64,000 bases of DNA from CAWCTB01 sp963798275. Its GTDB lineage: Bacteria > Acidobacteriota > Terriglobia > Terriglobales > Acidobacteriaceae. Both the position numbers and the translations under genes were made by a program. The notes under the pieces were generated by a model. It searched no databases. It had not been told where the DNA came from and saw only the letters and a program-made list of their open reading frames with translations. The stretch is taken from the NCBI GenBank assembly GCA_963798275.1, contig CAWCTB010000030.1:186001-250000 (forward strand). The letters are read 5' to 3'. Below, one piece after another: positions 32,599 to 40,698 of this stretch (positions are counted from its first letter, which is position 1; every line of letters starts with the position of its first letter).

Positions 32599-32843
32599 GT
32601 CTCTACTGTAACTCGCAGCCTCGCATCTCGGCCTATCGTAAGGTAAAACGAATTCGCTCTTCTGATATGCTGTCCCGTTTGCCTCCGCTTGCGACGAGCG
32701 CGGCCAGCCATCAGCCGTCAGCTGCGGTTGGAACGACTTGCGGAAAGGTCATGCGCTGGCGACAAGAAAGCTTTAGGCCTTATCTGGCTGCTGGTGGCTG
32801 ATAGCCGGCGGCTTCTTTTCAAATTGCAAAAGGCAGGTGTGCA

Positions 32844-33771
32844 TTGGCCGCAAAACCCATAATGCTGGTCCACGGCGGAGCGTGGGCGATTCCCGACGAA
32901 TCAGTTGCATCGCACCTTCACGGTGTCCGCGCCGCCGCGCACACGGGCTGGGACGTCTTGCACCGCGGCGGAAGCTGCCTTGATGCGGTTGAGGCGGCGG
33001 TCGTCACCATGGAAGATGACGAGACCTTCGACGCCGGCCGGGGATCGTTTCTCAACATGGATGGCCGGGTGCAACTGGACGCCTGCATGATGGATGGCGC
33101 GACCCTGCGCGCCGGCGGCGTCGGTTGCGTCGAGCACATTCGTAACCCCATCCGTGCCGCCAAGAAAGTTCTCACCGAAAGCCCGCATGTGTACTTCGTT
33201 GCTTCGGGCGCAGAGCGCTTCGCCCAGCAGCATGGCATTGAACTGGTCGCCAACGACGAACTGATCATCGAGCGCGAGGTCGTGCGCTTGCGCGAAGCCA
33301 AAAAGCAGGGCTATCTGCAGATGCCGGAGGAGTTCGGAGCCGCCTCCCGATACCACGACACGGTGGGCGCGGTGGCACTCGACGCGCAGGGCAACATCGC
33401 GGCCGGAACCTCGACCGGCGGGACGCTCAACAAGGCCCCGGGGCGCGTGGGCGACTCTTCCTTGATCGGCTGCGGCTGCTACGCCGACAATCTCAGCGCC
33501 GCGGTTTCTACCACGGGTTGGGGCGAGCCCATGATGAAGCTGGTGCTAAGCAAGTGGACCGCGGACCGGGTCGAGCAGGGACTGGCGCCCCAGGAGGCCG
33601 CCGCAACAGGCACTCTTCTACCTGAAGAAACGGCTGAACGGTCACGGCGGCATCATCCTGACCGATACGAAAGGCCGCATTGGCCTTGCCCACAACACTC
33701 CCCGCATGGCGTGGGCGCTGCGCAGCGACACCCAGGACGCTTCCGGTATCGATCTCGGAACCTCTGCCTGA
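32844..33771 (+). CDS. Isoaspartyl peptidase/L-asparaginase, Ntn family (frameshifted)
   Basis: The joined ~308-residue protein starts at TTG 32844 (AAKPIMLVHGGAWAIPD). It is a plant-type asparaginase of the Ntn-hydrolase family. It is made as a precursor that cleaves itself before the Thr in RYHDTVGAVALDAQGN, and that Thr becomes the nucleophile. TSTGGTLNKAPGRVGDSS and GCYADNLSAAVSTTGWGE supply the substrate pocket. The enzyme removes isoaspartyl residues from peptides and hydrolyses asparagine. An extra C at 33600-33602 (GCCGCCGCAAC for GCCGCGCAAC) breaks the frame. The true ending, GHGGIILTDTKGRIGLAHNT...GIDLGTSA, stops at 33769-33771. All catalytic parts precede the break. Confidence 0.9.
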
Positions 33772-33978
33772 TGCCTGCGTCACTTCATGCTACGTCACTG
33801 GACTAGCGGCTCTGTTTCGTGTTCAGCGGCGTTTATCAGAGCGGCAAGCAAGGCAGTTCCAGTTCACGCTGCGCCTGAGTTGGTAGCGTTCGCCTTCGCA
33901 CCGGACGGCGCTCTCCCTCGGAAGCGCCTTTTCTGTTCGCGCAGTCACGGGTCCTGCAGCATTTACAATCGAACCCTG

Positions 33979-35166
33979 ATGGCACGCCCTCCCAGCAAGA
34001 TCGCTGACTCGACCAAGACGGTTCACTCTGGAGAGGATCGTCATGGACAGTCGGCGCCGCTGACCACCCCCATCGCCCAGACCTCTGTCTTCGTGGTTCC
34101 AGGACTGGAGGAGTTGCGCCGCTATGCTGCAGGGGACCGCGATCTCTACCTCTACTCGCGCTATGGCAATCCGACGGTCACTGCCGTGGAAGAAAAGGTG
34201 GCTGCATTAGAAGCAGCCGAGGCTGCCGTCGCAACCTCCAGCGGAATGGCGGCGGAACTGGTGGCAGCGCTGGTTGCCTGCCAGGCAGGTGACGAGATCG
34301 TCTCCATGCTCGATGTCTATGGCGGTACGGTGAAGATGTTCGAGCAGGTGCTTGCGCGCTGCGGCATCAAGACCCGCTTCATTCCCTACTCCGACTTGCA
34401 CCGCGCGGAGCGCTATTTCTCGCGCAAAACCAGGATGCTATTCCTGGAGACGCCGACCAATCCCACTCTGCGCTGCGCCGACTTGGCTGCGCTCGCCGCT
34501 CTCGGTCACCGGCACAAGGCATGTGTTGTGGTCGACAACACGTTTGCGACCCCGATTCTGCAGAAGCCGCTCGAACTGGGAGCCGATATCGTGGTGCATT
34601 CGGCGACCAAGTACCTGGGAGGTCACAGCGATCTCACCGCCGGCGTGCTCGCCGGATCGAAAAAGTGGATGGATGCGGCACGGCAGATCATGATCCTGAC
34701 TGGCGGCTGCGCCGACCCCGGCTGTGCCTACCTGATGCTGCGCGGCCTCAAGACGCTGGATGTCCGGGTGGAGCGTGCCTGCCGCAACGCAGAGAAGATC
34801 GCTGCGGCCCTGCGGCAGAATCCCAAGGTGGCGAAGATCTACTATCCAGGATTTGAAGACGATCCCTCGCACCCGGTGGCACGCCTTCAGATGAAAGACT
34901 TCGGGATGATGGTTTCCTTCGATATCCGCGGCGGGGAGCGCCAGGCCGACCGCTTCATCAGCGGACTCAAGCTCTGGTACCTGGCCACCAGCCTCGGCGG
35001 AGTCGAATCGATTGTCTCCTACCCCCTGCTGTCGTCGCACATCGGACTTAGCCCGAAGCAACTGCAACAACTGGGTGTCTCAGCGGCTACGATTCGGCTG
35101 TCGGTGGGCATCGAGGACGCCCAGGACCTGATTGCCGACCTGGAACAGGCACTGGCTCGAGCATGA
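33979..35166 (+). CDS. Cystathionine gamma-synthase/lyase-type PLP enzyme
   Basis: ATG 33979 (MARPPSKIADSTKTVHSGED) gives a 395-residue fold-type I PLP enzyme of the Cys/Met metabolism family. Seen are PIAQTSVFV, YSRYGNPTVTAVEEKVAALE, SSGMAAELVAAL, the Asp in VVVDNTFATP, the PLP-binding Lys in VVHSATKYLGGHSDLTAG and ATSLGGVESIVSYP near the C-terminus. Members act as cystathionine gamma-synthase, gamma-lyase, homocysteine synthase or methionine gamma-lyase. Sequence alone does not decide which. No other sulfur-amino-acid gene is adjacent. Confidence 0.9.
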   Translation: MARPPSKIADSTKTVHSGEDRHGQSAPLTTPIAQTSVFVVPGLEELRRYAAGDRDLYLYSRYGNPTVTAVEEKVAALEAAEAAVATSSGMAAELVAALVACQAGDEIVSMLDVYGGTVKMFEQVLARCGIKTRFIPYSDLHRAERYFSRKTRMLFLETPTNPTLRCADLAALAALGHRHKACVVVDNTFATPILQKPLELGADIVVHSATKYLGGHSDLTAGVLAGSKKWMDAARQIMILTGGCADPGCAYLMLRGLKTLDVRVERACRNAEKIAAALRQNPKVAKIYYPGFEDDPSHPVARLQMKDFGMMVSFDIRGGERQADRFISGLKLWYLATSLGGVESIVSYPLLSSHIGLSPKQLQQLGVSAATIRLSVGIEDAQDLIADLEQALARA

Positions 35167-35342
35167 GCCGAAGCTGGATTTGCAGGAGCAACCTCAAACC
35201 TTACAACAGCAGCGACTTACGTAGGGTCTTGCTGGTTTGACCATGATTTTCCCGGCGTAGTAACATCGCTGCGGAAGCGAGCACAACAATGTTCGGGAAC
35301 CTCAGACTGCCCGGTCGTCGATAGCTTGAGTATTCGTCAGGA

Positions 35343-37247
35343 ATGAAGATTTTTCGCGTCACGCCCCCCATGGCCGCCGTCGCTATCCTGCTCTTCGCCT
35401 CAGGATGCGAGCCCACCGCTCCCAAGAACACCGCCACCAAGATCCCGGCGCAAGCCGGTGCTCCCACCGTTAAGCCGGAAACCGCCACCGCCAGCCCACC
35501 CAAGCCGCCAGTCAAAAAGGAACCGATCGCTACTGGCACGCCCGACCCGGTCACGCAGCTCATCGACAGAGCCGAAAAGGAGTACACGGCGGGCCAGGCC
35601 AACTACAGTGCCGGTCACATGGAAGCGGCTAAGGAGAACTTCGACCAGGCGTTCAATACCCTGCTCTCCAGCGACCTGGACATTCGCGGCCACGAACGGC
35701 TCGAACAGGAGTTCGACAAGATCGTTGAGGCGGTGCGCGAACTGGAAATGGCGGCGCTCAAGCAGGGCGACGGCTTCAGTGAACCGCACTCCGAGCCGGC
35801 GCCCATTGACGAAGCCAATGACGTCACCTTTCCCATCGATCCCAACGTAAGGGCCAAGGCGGAGGCCGAAATCGCGACCACCAAGTCTGACCTGCCCCTG
35901 GTGCTCAACGATGAAGTAGCGATGTTCATCAACTACTTCTCCAGCCCTCGTGGGAAGGCTACGCTGGAGCATGCCCTGGCCCGCTCCGGCCGCTACCGCG
36001 ACATGATATCCGCCACCTTGCAGCAGGAAGGCGTGCCCCAGGACCTCATTTACCTGGCACAGGCGGAGTCGGGTTTCCAGCCGCTGGCCCTCTCCCGCGC
36101 CGGAGCTCGCGGGTTGTGGCAGTTCATGGCTAGCCGCGCCTCCATGTACGACCTGGAGCGGAATTGGTGGGTTGACGAGCGCCAGGACCCGGAAAAATCG
36201 ACGCACGCCGCGGCCCGCCACCTCAAGGACCTGTACAAGCAGTTTGGCGACTGGTATCTCGCCATGGCGGCCTACAATTCCGGGCCGGGAACCGTCCAGC
36301 ATGCGGTCGAGCGCACCGGCTACGCCGACTTCTGGCAGCTCTACCGGCGCGGCGTACTGCCACAGGAAACCCGCAACTACGTGCCCATCATCATCGCCGT
36401 CACCATCATGGCGAAGAACCCGTCGCAATATGGGTTGGAGCACGTCGTCCCGGAACCTCCCGCGAAGTTTGATCAGGTGACCATCGACTATCCCATCGAC
36501 CTGCGGCTGGTGGCAGAATGTGTCGACAGCCCGGTTAACTCCCTGCAGGAGCTTAATCCCAGTCTTCTGCGATTGACCACGCCCAAGGACCAGAGTTTCA
36601 CCCTGAAGCTCCCCCCCGGTACGCTCGACAAGTACCAGACCGCGATTGCCGCGATTCCTCCCGACATGCGCACCTGGTGGCACTATTATCGTGTGGAACC
36701 CGGGGATACCCTGGCCTCGATCGCGCATAAATATCACACCACGACAACCTCGATCGCCGAGGCCAACAGCTTGAGCGGTGACGAGGTCAAAGTCAGTTCC
36801 AAGCTGATCATCCCCATCGCTCCCGGCCGCACCGACGTCTCGGCCTATTCCAAGCACCCCAGCCGCTACAAGGTCCGCAAGGGCGACACGGTCTATTCCG
36901 TCGCCGAGGACTTCGAAGTACCGGTCGATAAGCTTAGGAAGTGGAACCACTTGCGGGGCACTACGTTGACGGTTGGCCGAACCCTTGTCATTTACAAGCC
37001 GGTTGCCGGAGGCGGCCCCGAGGTTGCCTCAGTGGCGGGGGACGATCCGCCCAAGCCCCACAGCAAGAAAGGAAAATCGGCCGCAAAGTCCAAGACGGCG
37101 GCGGCCAAGTACCACAAGGTTAAGAAGGGCGAGACCCTTAGCAGCATCGCCCAGTCCTACGACACCACCGTCTCGGCGCTCAAGCGCGACAACGGCAAGA
37201 TGGCTTCCAACCTGCAAGCCGGCGAAGTTCTGGTGATCCGAAAGTAG
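35343..37247 (+). CDS. mltD: Membrane-bound lytic transglycosylase with three LysM domains (MltD-like)
   Basis: The 634-residue protein has a lipoprotein signal (MAAVAILLFASGC, lipid Cys near residue 22), a Pro/Ala/Thr linker and a ~100-residue helical region. The SLT domain spans residues ~215-330, with the catalytic Glu in AQAESGFQPLALSRAGARG and GLWQFM, AAYNSGPGTVQHAVERTG. Three LysM repeats follow: YRVEPGDTLASIAHKYHTT (~452), YKVRKGDTVYSVAEDFEVP (~510) and YHKVKKGETLSSIAQSYDT (~590), with a Lys/Ser spacer before the third. It cleaves peptidoglycan to 1,6-anhydro products while LysM holds the glycan. It is probably an outer-membrane lipoprotein. Confidence 0.93.
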   Translation: MKIFRVTPPMAAVAILLFASGCEPTAPKNTATKIPAQAGAPTVKPETATASPPKPPVKKEPIATGTPDPVTQLIDRAEKEYTAGQANYSAGHMEAAKENFDQAFNTLLSSDLDIRGHERLEQEFDKIVEAVRELEMAALKQGDGFSEPHSEPAPIDEANDVTFPIDPNVRAKAEAEIATTKSDLPLVLNDEVAMFINYFSSPRGKATLEHALARSGRYRDMISATLQQEGVPQDLIYLAQAESGFQPLALSRAGARGLWQFMASRASMYDLERNWWVDERQDPEKSTHAAARHLKDLYKQFGDWYLAMAAYNSGPGTVQHAVERTGYADFWQLYRRGVLPQETRNYVPIIIAVTIMAKNPSQYGLEHVVPEPPAKFDQVTIDYPIDLRLVAECVDSPVNSLQELNPSLLRLTTPKDQSFTLKLPPGTLDKYQTAIAAIPPDMRTWWHYYRVEPGDTLASIAHKYHTTTTSIAEANSLSGDEVKVSSKLIIPIAPGRTDVSAYSKHPSRYKVRKGDTVYSVAEDFEVPVDKLRKWNHLRGTTLTVGRTLVIYKPVAGGGPEVASVAGDDPPKPHSKKGKSAAKSKTAAAKYHKVKKGETLSSIAQSYDTTVSALKRDNGKMASNLQAGEVLVIRK

Positions 37248-37493
37248 CGGCACTTGCCCGGCTTGGACCGGATGTTCGCCAGCCGCAATAGAAGCCCTTC
37301 CCTTCCTGCGCCGGTTCTGTTACAACAAGCGGCGTCAGCGTTGCACGCAGCGCGTTGCGTCACAGCCTGGGGGAGTGGTTGCCATGCTATAATCGCGCGC
37401 CTGTCGTAACAGCATTAGTTTTCGATAGCAATACATTTGCCTTGCGAGCTGCCTCCGTAGCGCATGCGGAGCCCGGCCACATCAGGAGGACAC

Positions 37494-38033
37494 ATGACGT
37501 TTGTTGATGAGACGCTCTACGGTCGCGACGATGAGATGGACGACTACGGAGAAGGTGCTTACGGCGATTCCCTCGACGAAGAGGAATACGAAGAGGAGGA
37601 GGAGGAAGAGGAAGAACCCGAATCGGTTTCGGTAATCGAAGAAGAAATAGAAATCGTCGAACCCGAAGCGGAGGAGACAACCGTGGCCACGCCCCCGGCG
37701 CCGCCCAAGAAAGCTCCTGCGAAGGTTGCCGCAAAAAAGGCCCCGCCTGCGAAGACGCCGCCTGCTGCTGCAAAAAAGGCGGCTCCTGCGAGCCCGCCGC
37801 CTCCCCCTGCCAAAAAGGCGGCTCCCAAGAAGGCTGCCAAGAAAGCCGCGGCGAAGCCCGCTAAGAAGGCTGCAAAAAAGGCCGCCAAAAAAGCGGCTCC
37901 GAAGAAAGCCGCAAAGAAAGCTGCCAAGAAAGCGGCTCCGAAGAAAGCGGCGAAAAAGGCGGCTAAGAAGCCAGCCAAAAAAGCTGCCAAGAAGAGTGGC
38001 GCAAAGAAGAAGGCAGCGAAGAAGCGGCGCTAA
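37494..38033 (+). CDS. Acidic-headed, Lys/Ala-repeat histone H1-like protein
   Basis: ATG 37494 follows a perfect AGGAGG box. The 179-residue product is sharply two-part. Residues ~1-65 are very acidic (long Glu runs, EEEEYEEEEEEEE-type). Residues ~70-179 are Pro/Ala/Lys with many KKAA and KKAAPKKAAKKA units and end KKKAAKKRR. The tail resembles histone H1 C-termini and bacterial Hc1/AlgP-like proteins and should bind DNA or RNA. The acidic head could mask the tail or bind partners. It may serve nucleoid organisation or stress; function is not proven. An intrinsic terminator follows. The repeat tail is prone to replication slippage. Confidence 0.82.
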   Translation: MTFVDETLYGRDDEMDDYGEGAYGDSLDEEEYEEEEEEEEEPESVSVIEEEIEIVEPEAEETTVATPPAPPKKAPAKVAAKKAPPAKTPPAAAKKAAPASPPPPPAKKAAPKKAAKKAAAKPAKKAAKKAAKKAAPKKAAKKAAKKAAPKKAAKKAAKKPAKKAAKKSGAKKKAAKKRR

Positions 38034-38051
38034 ATCTGTTAAATTGCCATC

Positions 38052-38078
38052 AGCCGCGGCTTTGCGCCGCGGCTTTTG
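38052..38078 (+). terminator. Intrinsic terminator after the histone-like gene
   Basis: AGCCGCGGC (38052-38060) pairs with GCCGCGGCT (38066-38074) around TTTGC, followed by TTTTGCTTT. The remaining bases to 38351 show no supported gene. Confidence 0.88.
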
Positions 38079-38351
38079 CTTTGCCCGCCGCCCTGGTCGG
38101 CATTAAGCCGCGATGGGCCCGCCCTGCTATTCCAGTTGTGCTCGGTTGTACTTCAGCAAAGGCAATACTCTCTTCGCCTGCAGCGACGCGGGCATCCCTT
38201 GTGCTGCATCAGTGCATGGAGAACAGAAAGCCACGCGTGCCGGCCAGCCCGTCACCACGGCCACGGTCTTCGTCTTCCGCCTCCGGCTGGTATTCTGACA
38301 AATACTGTTCACCCCCGACCGCGTACATGAAATCCCCTGCCGTCCTGGTAT

Positions 38352-39116
38352 TTACTGCTTGGGCATGGACTGCGCCAGGCTTTCGAGATTCTGGGGCGCT
38401 ACGCGTATCAAGCCGCCCCGTGGGCTGTCAATGTCGGCTATGAGAAGAAACGAGATGGCGACAACCAGCGGCAGAACAAAAATCACTTTCGTCTTGGTGA
38501 CCGTGCTACGCCCGCCGTACCCCACCAGAATGTTGCAGCAGACGGCGATGAACAGCAGCAGACCCCATGCCGAAACGGGGATGCGGTTCCACCATGCGGC
38601 CTGGGTATATCCCTGCGAGTTCAACACGTCGTTCATGCCCGAAACGACGAGTGCGGTTAAGGGTGTCGGTTGCGCCAGTGCGGGGGCCTCCACCGCAGAC
38701 CACATCTCTGACTGCAGTCGACCCGTATCAGCATTGATCTGCTGCAGCCTGCTTGCGCTGCGGGTCTCATAGAACGAAACACGCAGATCGAGATACTTTC
38801 CCAGCAGCGAGCGCACTTCCGCCGCATCGGCGGTGGGCAACAATCCTGCCCGGACATATTCCGTGCCGATCGCATTGGCCTCTTCTTCCTCGTAGTTCTT
38901 CCGTTGGTCGTAGCGCCCGATGGCCATCGAAAAACTGAACCCGATGATCAGGCCTAGCAGCGTCAGAGTTGCGGCCTGTACGAAACCAAAATCTTCACGC
39001 TCCTGTTCGCTGAGGGGGCGCCGCTTGCGCAAAGCCGACCCGAACCGGGCCGAGAGCCACAACACCACCAGCGTAAGCGGAAAAAAAACCAGAAGCGGAT
39101 AGTTCACCACGCGCAT
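38352..39116 (-). CDS. DUF4239 (bestrophin-like) membrane protein
   Basis: The 254-residue protein has four hydrophobic helices: residues ~6-25, ~50-68 (LTLLGLIIGFSFSMAIGRYD), ~185-205 and ~215-235. The conserved R-Y-D-x-R-x3-x-x-E-E-x-N-A-I-G motif after helix 2 (RYDQRKNYEEEEANAIGTEY) identifies DUF4239. A long periplasmic or cytosolic helical loop joins helices 2 and 3. The family is distantly related to bestrophin-like channels and has no proven role. It is a single gene on the minus strand, convergent to the histone-like gene. Confidence 0.85.
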   Translation of the reverse strand: MRVVNYPLLVFFPLTLVVLWLSARFGSALRKRRPLSEQEREDFGFVQAATLTLLGLIIGFSFSMAIGRYDQRKNYEEEEANAIGTEYVRAGLLPTADAAEVRSLLGKYLDLRVSFYETRSASRLQQINADTGRLQSEMWSAVEAPALAQPTPLTALVVSGMNDVLNSQGYTQAAWWNRIPVSAWGLLLFIAVCCNILVGYGGRSTVTKTKVIFVLPLVVAISFLLIADIDSPRGGLIRVAPQNLESLAQSMPKQ

Positions 39117-39152
39117 TGCTCCTCCACTCGATTCACAGTAACCGACCCCTAG

Positions 39153-39386
39153 TTATAGCGCCGCGCCTGGCGCGAGCGCAGTGATTCCCTGACACCGCAA
39201 CTGCCCCATACAGTCTTCCGTCGGTTCGCTAAAGTCTGCGGTAATTGTGCCAGATTTGCTTTTGTGGCCACCTTTGGTTTTCAGCGACTTAGCCAGGCAA
39301 TAATATACTTGCCTGACCTTCGTGCTTAGTTGTTGATGCCGTGACAGGGCGTGGCTGTTGTGAAACAGATGTTGTATGAAAGACAC
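39153..39386 (-). CDS. Possible small protein of a low-GC island (doubtful)
   Basis: A 77-residue frame encodes LSRHQQLSTKVRQVYYCLAK, then a basic and acidic second half (LKTKGGHKSKSG, then TADFSEPTEDCMG). No family is recognised and no clear ribosome-binding site precedes it. It lies just downstream of the DUF3800 gene pair, on the same strand, in the same AT-richer stretch. It could be a remnant of the same acquired segment or chance. Confidence 0.22.
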   Translation of the reverse strand: MSFIQHLFHNSHALSRHQQLSTKVRQVYYCLAKSLKTKGGHKSKSGTITADFSEPTEDCMGQLRCQGITALAPGAAL

Positions 39387-39409
39387 AGGCTAGTAACTAT
39401 AAAGCTCTC

Positions 39410-39778
39410 TCAGAGGAGAGGCCGCACACGGCGCGTCTTCAAGTGAGCCTTGTCCCGCTTTCCGGCTGGCACTCGCCAGTCGTCCGGTATTGGCACACGC
39501 CAACTGCCAGTATCGCGGGGGCTAAGTCGCCGCCGTGTGTGGCACAAGGATTGTAATCGACTGGGAAGTTTACTGGCTCCTAAAGCGAGTCGGTAACGCT
39601 CGGACCACCAATTGATGGCGCCGGCCGCAAGCATGGCTGCAAGTGCACCTACCGGCACGACAATAAGCGCAAAGCGCCAATCGAATAACACGTAAAACTC
39701 ATAAGCTACCCCGGCGAGCATTGCGAGGCTCGCCAGCAATCCAAACAGGCATATCAGAAGTACGCCCACTCGCTTCAT
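39410..39778 (-). CDS. Small membrane protein next to DUF3800
   Basis: The 122-residue protein has two N-terminal helices (residues ~5-27, LLICLFGLLASLAMLAGVAY, and ~35-55, FALIVVPVGALAAMLAAGAI). A hydrophilic basic tail of ~65 residues follows (RYRLALGASKLPSRLQSL...). Its ATG overlaps the TGA of the DUF3800 gene by four bases, so the two are translationally coupled and probably act together. I do not recognise the family. Base composition is more AT-rich than the surroundings, as for its partner. Confidence 0.6.
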   Translation of the reverse strand: MKRVGVLLICLFGLLASLAMLAGVAYEFYVLFDWRFALIVVPVGALAAMLAAGAINWWSERYRLALGASKLPSRLQSLCHTRRRLSPRDTGSWRVPIPDDWRVPAGKRDKAHLKTRRVRPLL

Positions 39779-40647
39779 GACGAGCGCGAAAGTATTTCAC
39801 TATATACCCCTCCAAAATACTGCGCCGTCAAAAGTCTCATCATCCATTCGTGATCCCATACGATAATTTTGTACGCCGTTCCCTTGAGGCGTGGAGCTTC
39901 CGAGTGGGGCGAAATTGGTAACGGCGTATTGATTGACGCTGCGTCAGTCAGATGCAGTGATGTCAATTCCCTCGTAAGACTCGCCATCATGTCTGCCGCT
40001 TGTATAGGTGGGTGGAGTTTATCGTCGAGATGTACGAGAGCGCCCATGATCTGAGCCGCCTGTGGATTCCTAGCCTTAAAATCCACGTAAGCGGCAGCGT
40101 ACATCGGTGCTCTTTCTGTGCTATCACAAGCGAATGCGATCTGATTATTTCTGTTTTTCCGATCAAGCGGCATTTTGTCGCGGACTATATGCGCACATTC
40201 AATCATCAAGGTTTGCAGTGCTGAGTAGTAGGCATCTTTACCGAATCTTCCAGCAGCCCCTGGTACAGAGGCACGAAATTCCCTGTAGAGTTTAAGTGGG
40301 ATGGCGGCACCGATGCCGATCACCGGCGCATCTTTCAAAATCGCTTCAAGGTCATCACGAAGTCTCTTCGCTGCTCGACTCCCTGTAGGTTTTGGCCACT
40401 TAATCGGATCACGAAATATTTCAAATTCCCCCCGAAGCGCGTAATATTCGGTTGACCGAAAATAGGCTAGTCCATCTTGCCGAAGTCGAGCCTTCCACCT
40501 CTTGCGAATCGTTTGCCAATCGGCGTGACGCGCAATGACGGCACCCGCCGTAACCACGCTTTCCTGTCTCTCGTCGGAACTGTCATCAACGAAGCTACGG
40601 AATAGCACGGCTAAGTAGTCCTTACACCCAGCAGCGAGAATCGACAT
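39775..40647 (-). CDS. DUF3800 domain protein
   Basis: The 290-residue protein opens with the typical DUF3800 strand VLFRSFVDDSSDERQESV (Asp-Asp-Ser, an RNase H-like first acidic cluster). A mid-domain AFACDSTERAP follows, and near the end LHPPIQAADMMASLTREL. The Asp pattern and 'QAAD' motif match the family, which is thought to have an RNase H/transposase-like fold and is common on mobile elements and in defence regions. AT-richer codon use than neighbours points to horizontal acquisition. It is coupled to the small membrane protein at 39410. Confidence 0.8.
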   Translation of the reverse strand: MSILAAGCKDYLAVLFRSFVDDSSDERQESVVTAGAVIARHADWQTIRKRWKARLRQDGLAYFRSTEYYALRGEFEIFRDPIKWPKPTGSRAAKRLRDDLEAILKDAPVIGIGAAIPLKLYREFRASVPGAAGRFGKDAYYSALQTLMIECAHIVRDKMPLDRKNRNNQIAFACDSTERAPMYAAAYVDFKARNPQAAQIMGALVHLDDKLHPPIQAADMMASLTRELTSLHLTDAASINTPLPISPHSEAPRLKGTAYKIIVWDHEWMMRLLTAQYFGGVYSEILSRSS

Positions 40648-40698
40648 CAGTTCCCGCCCATTAATACCATCTTGACTGTTGCTCCCGGTTGCTGCAAG

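Noticed and set aside
35400..36950. Long minus-strand frame (516 codons) opposite mltD
   Set aside because: It is antisense to a complete lipoprotein transglycosylase with all motifs. It is a shadow of GC-rich codon use.
37700..38020. Array of short DNA repeats that could suggest CRISPR
   Set aside because: The repeats are in-frame KKAA codons of the histone-like protein, without regular spacers.
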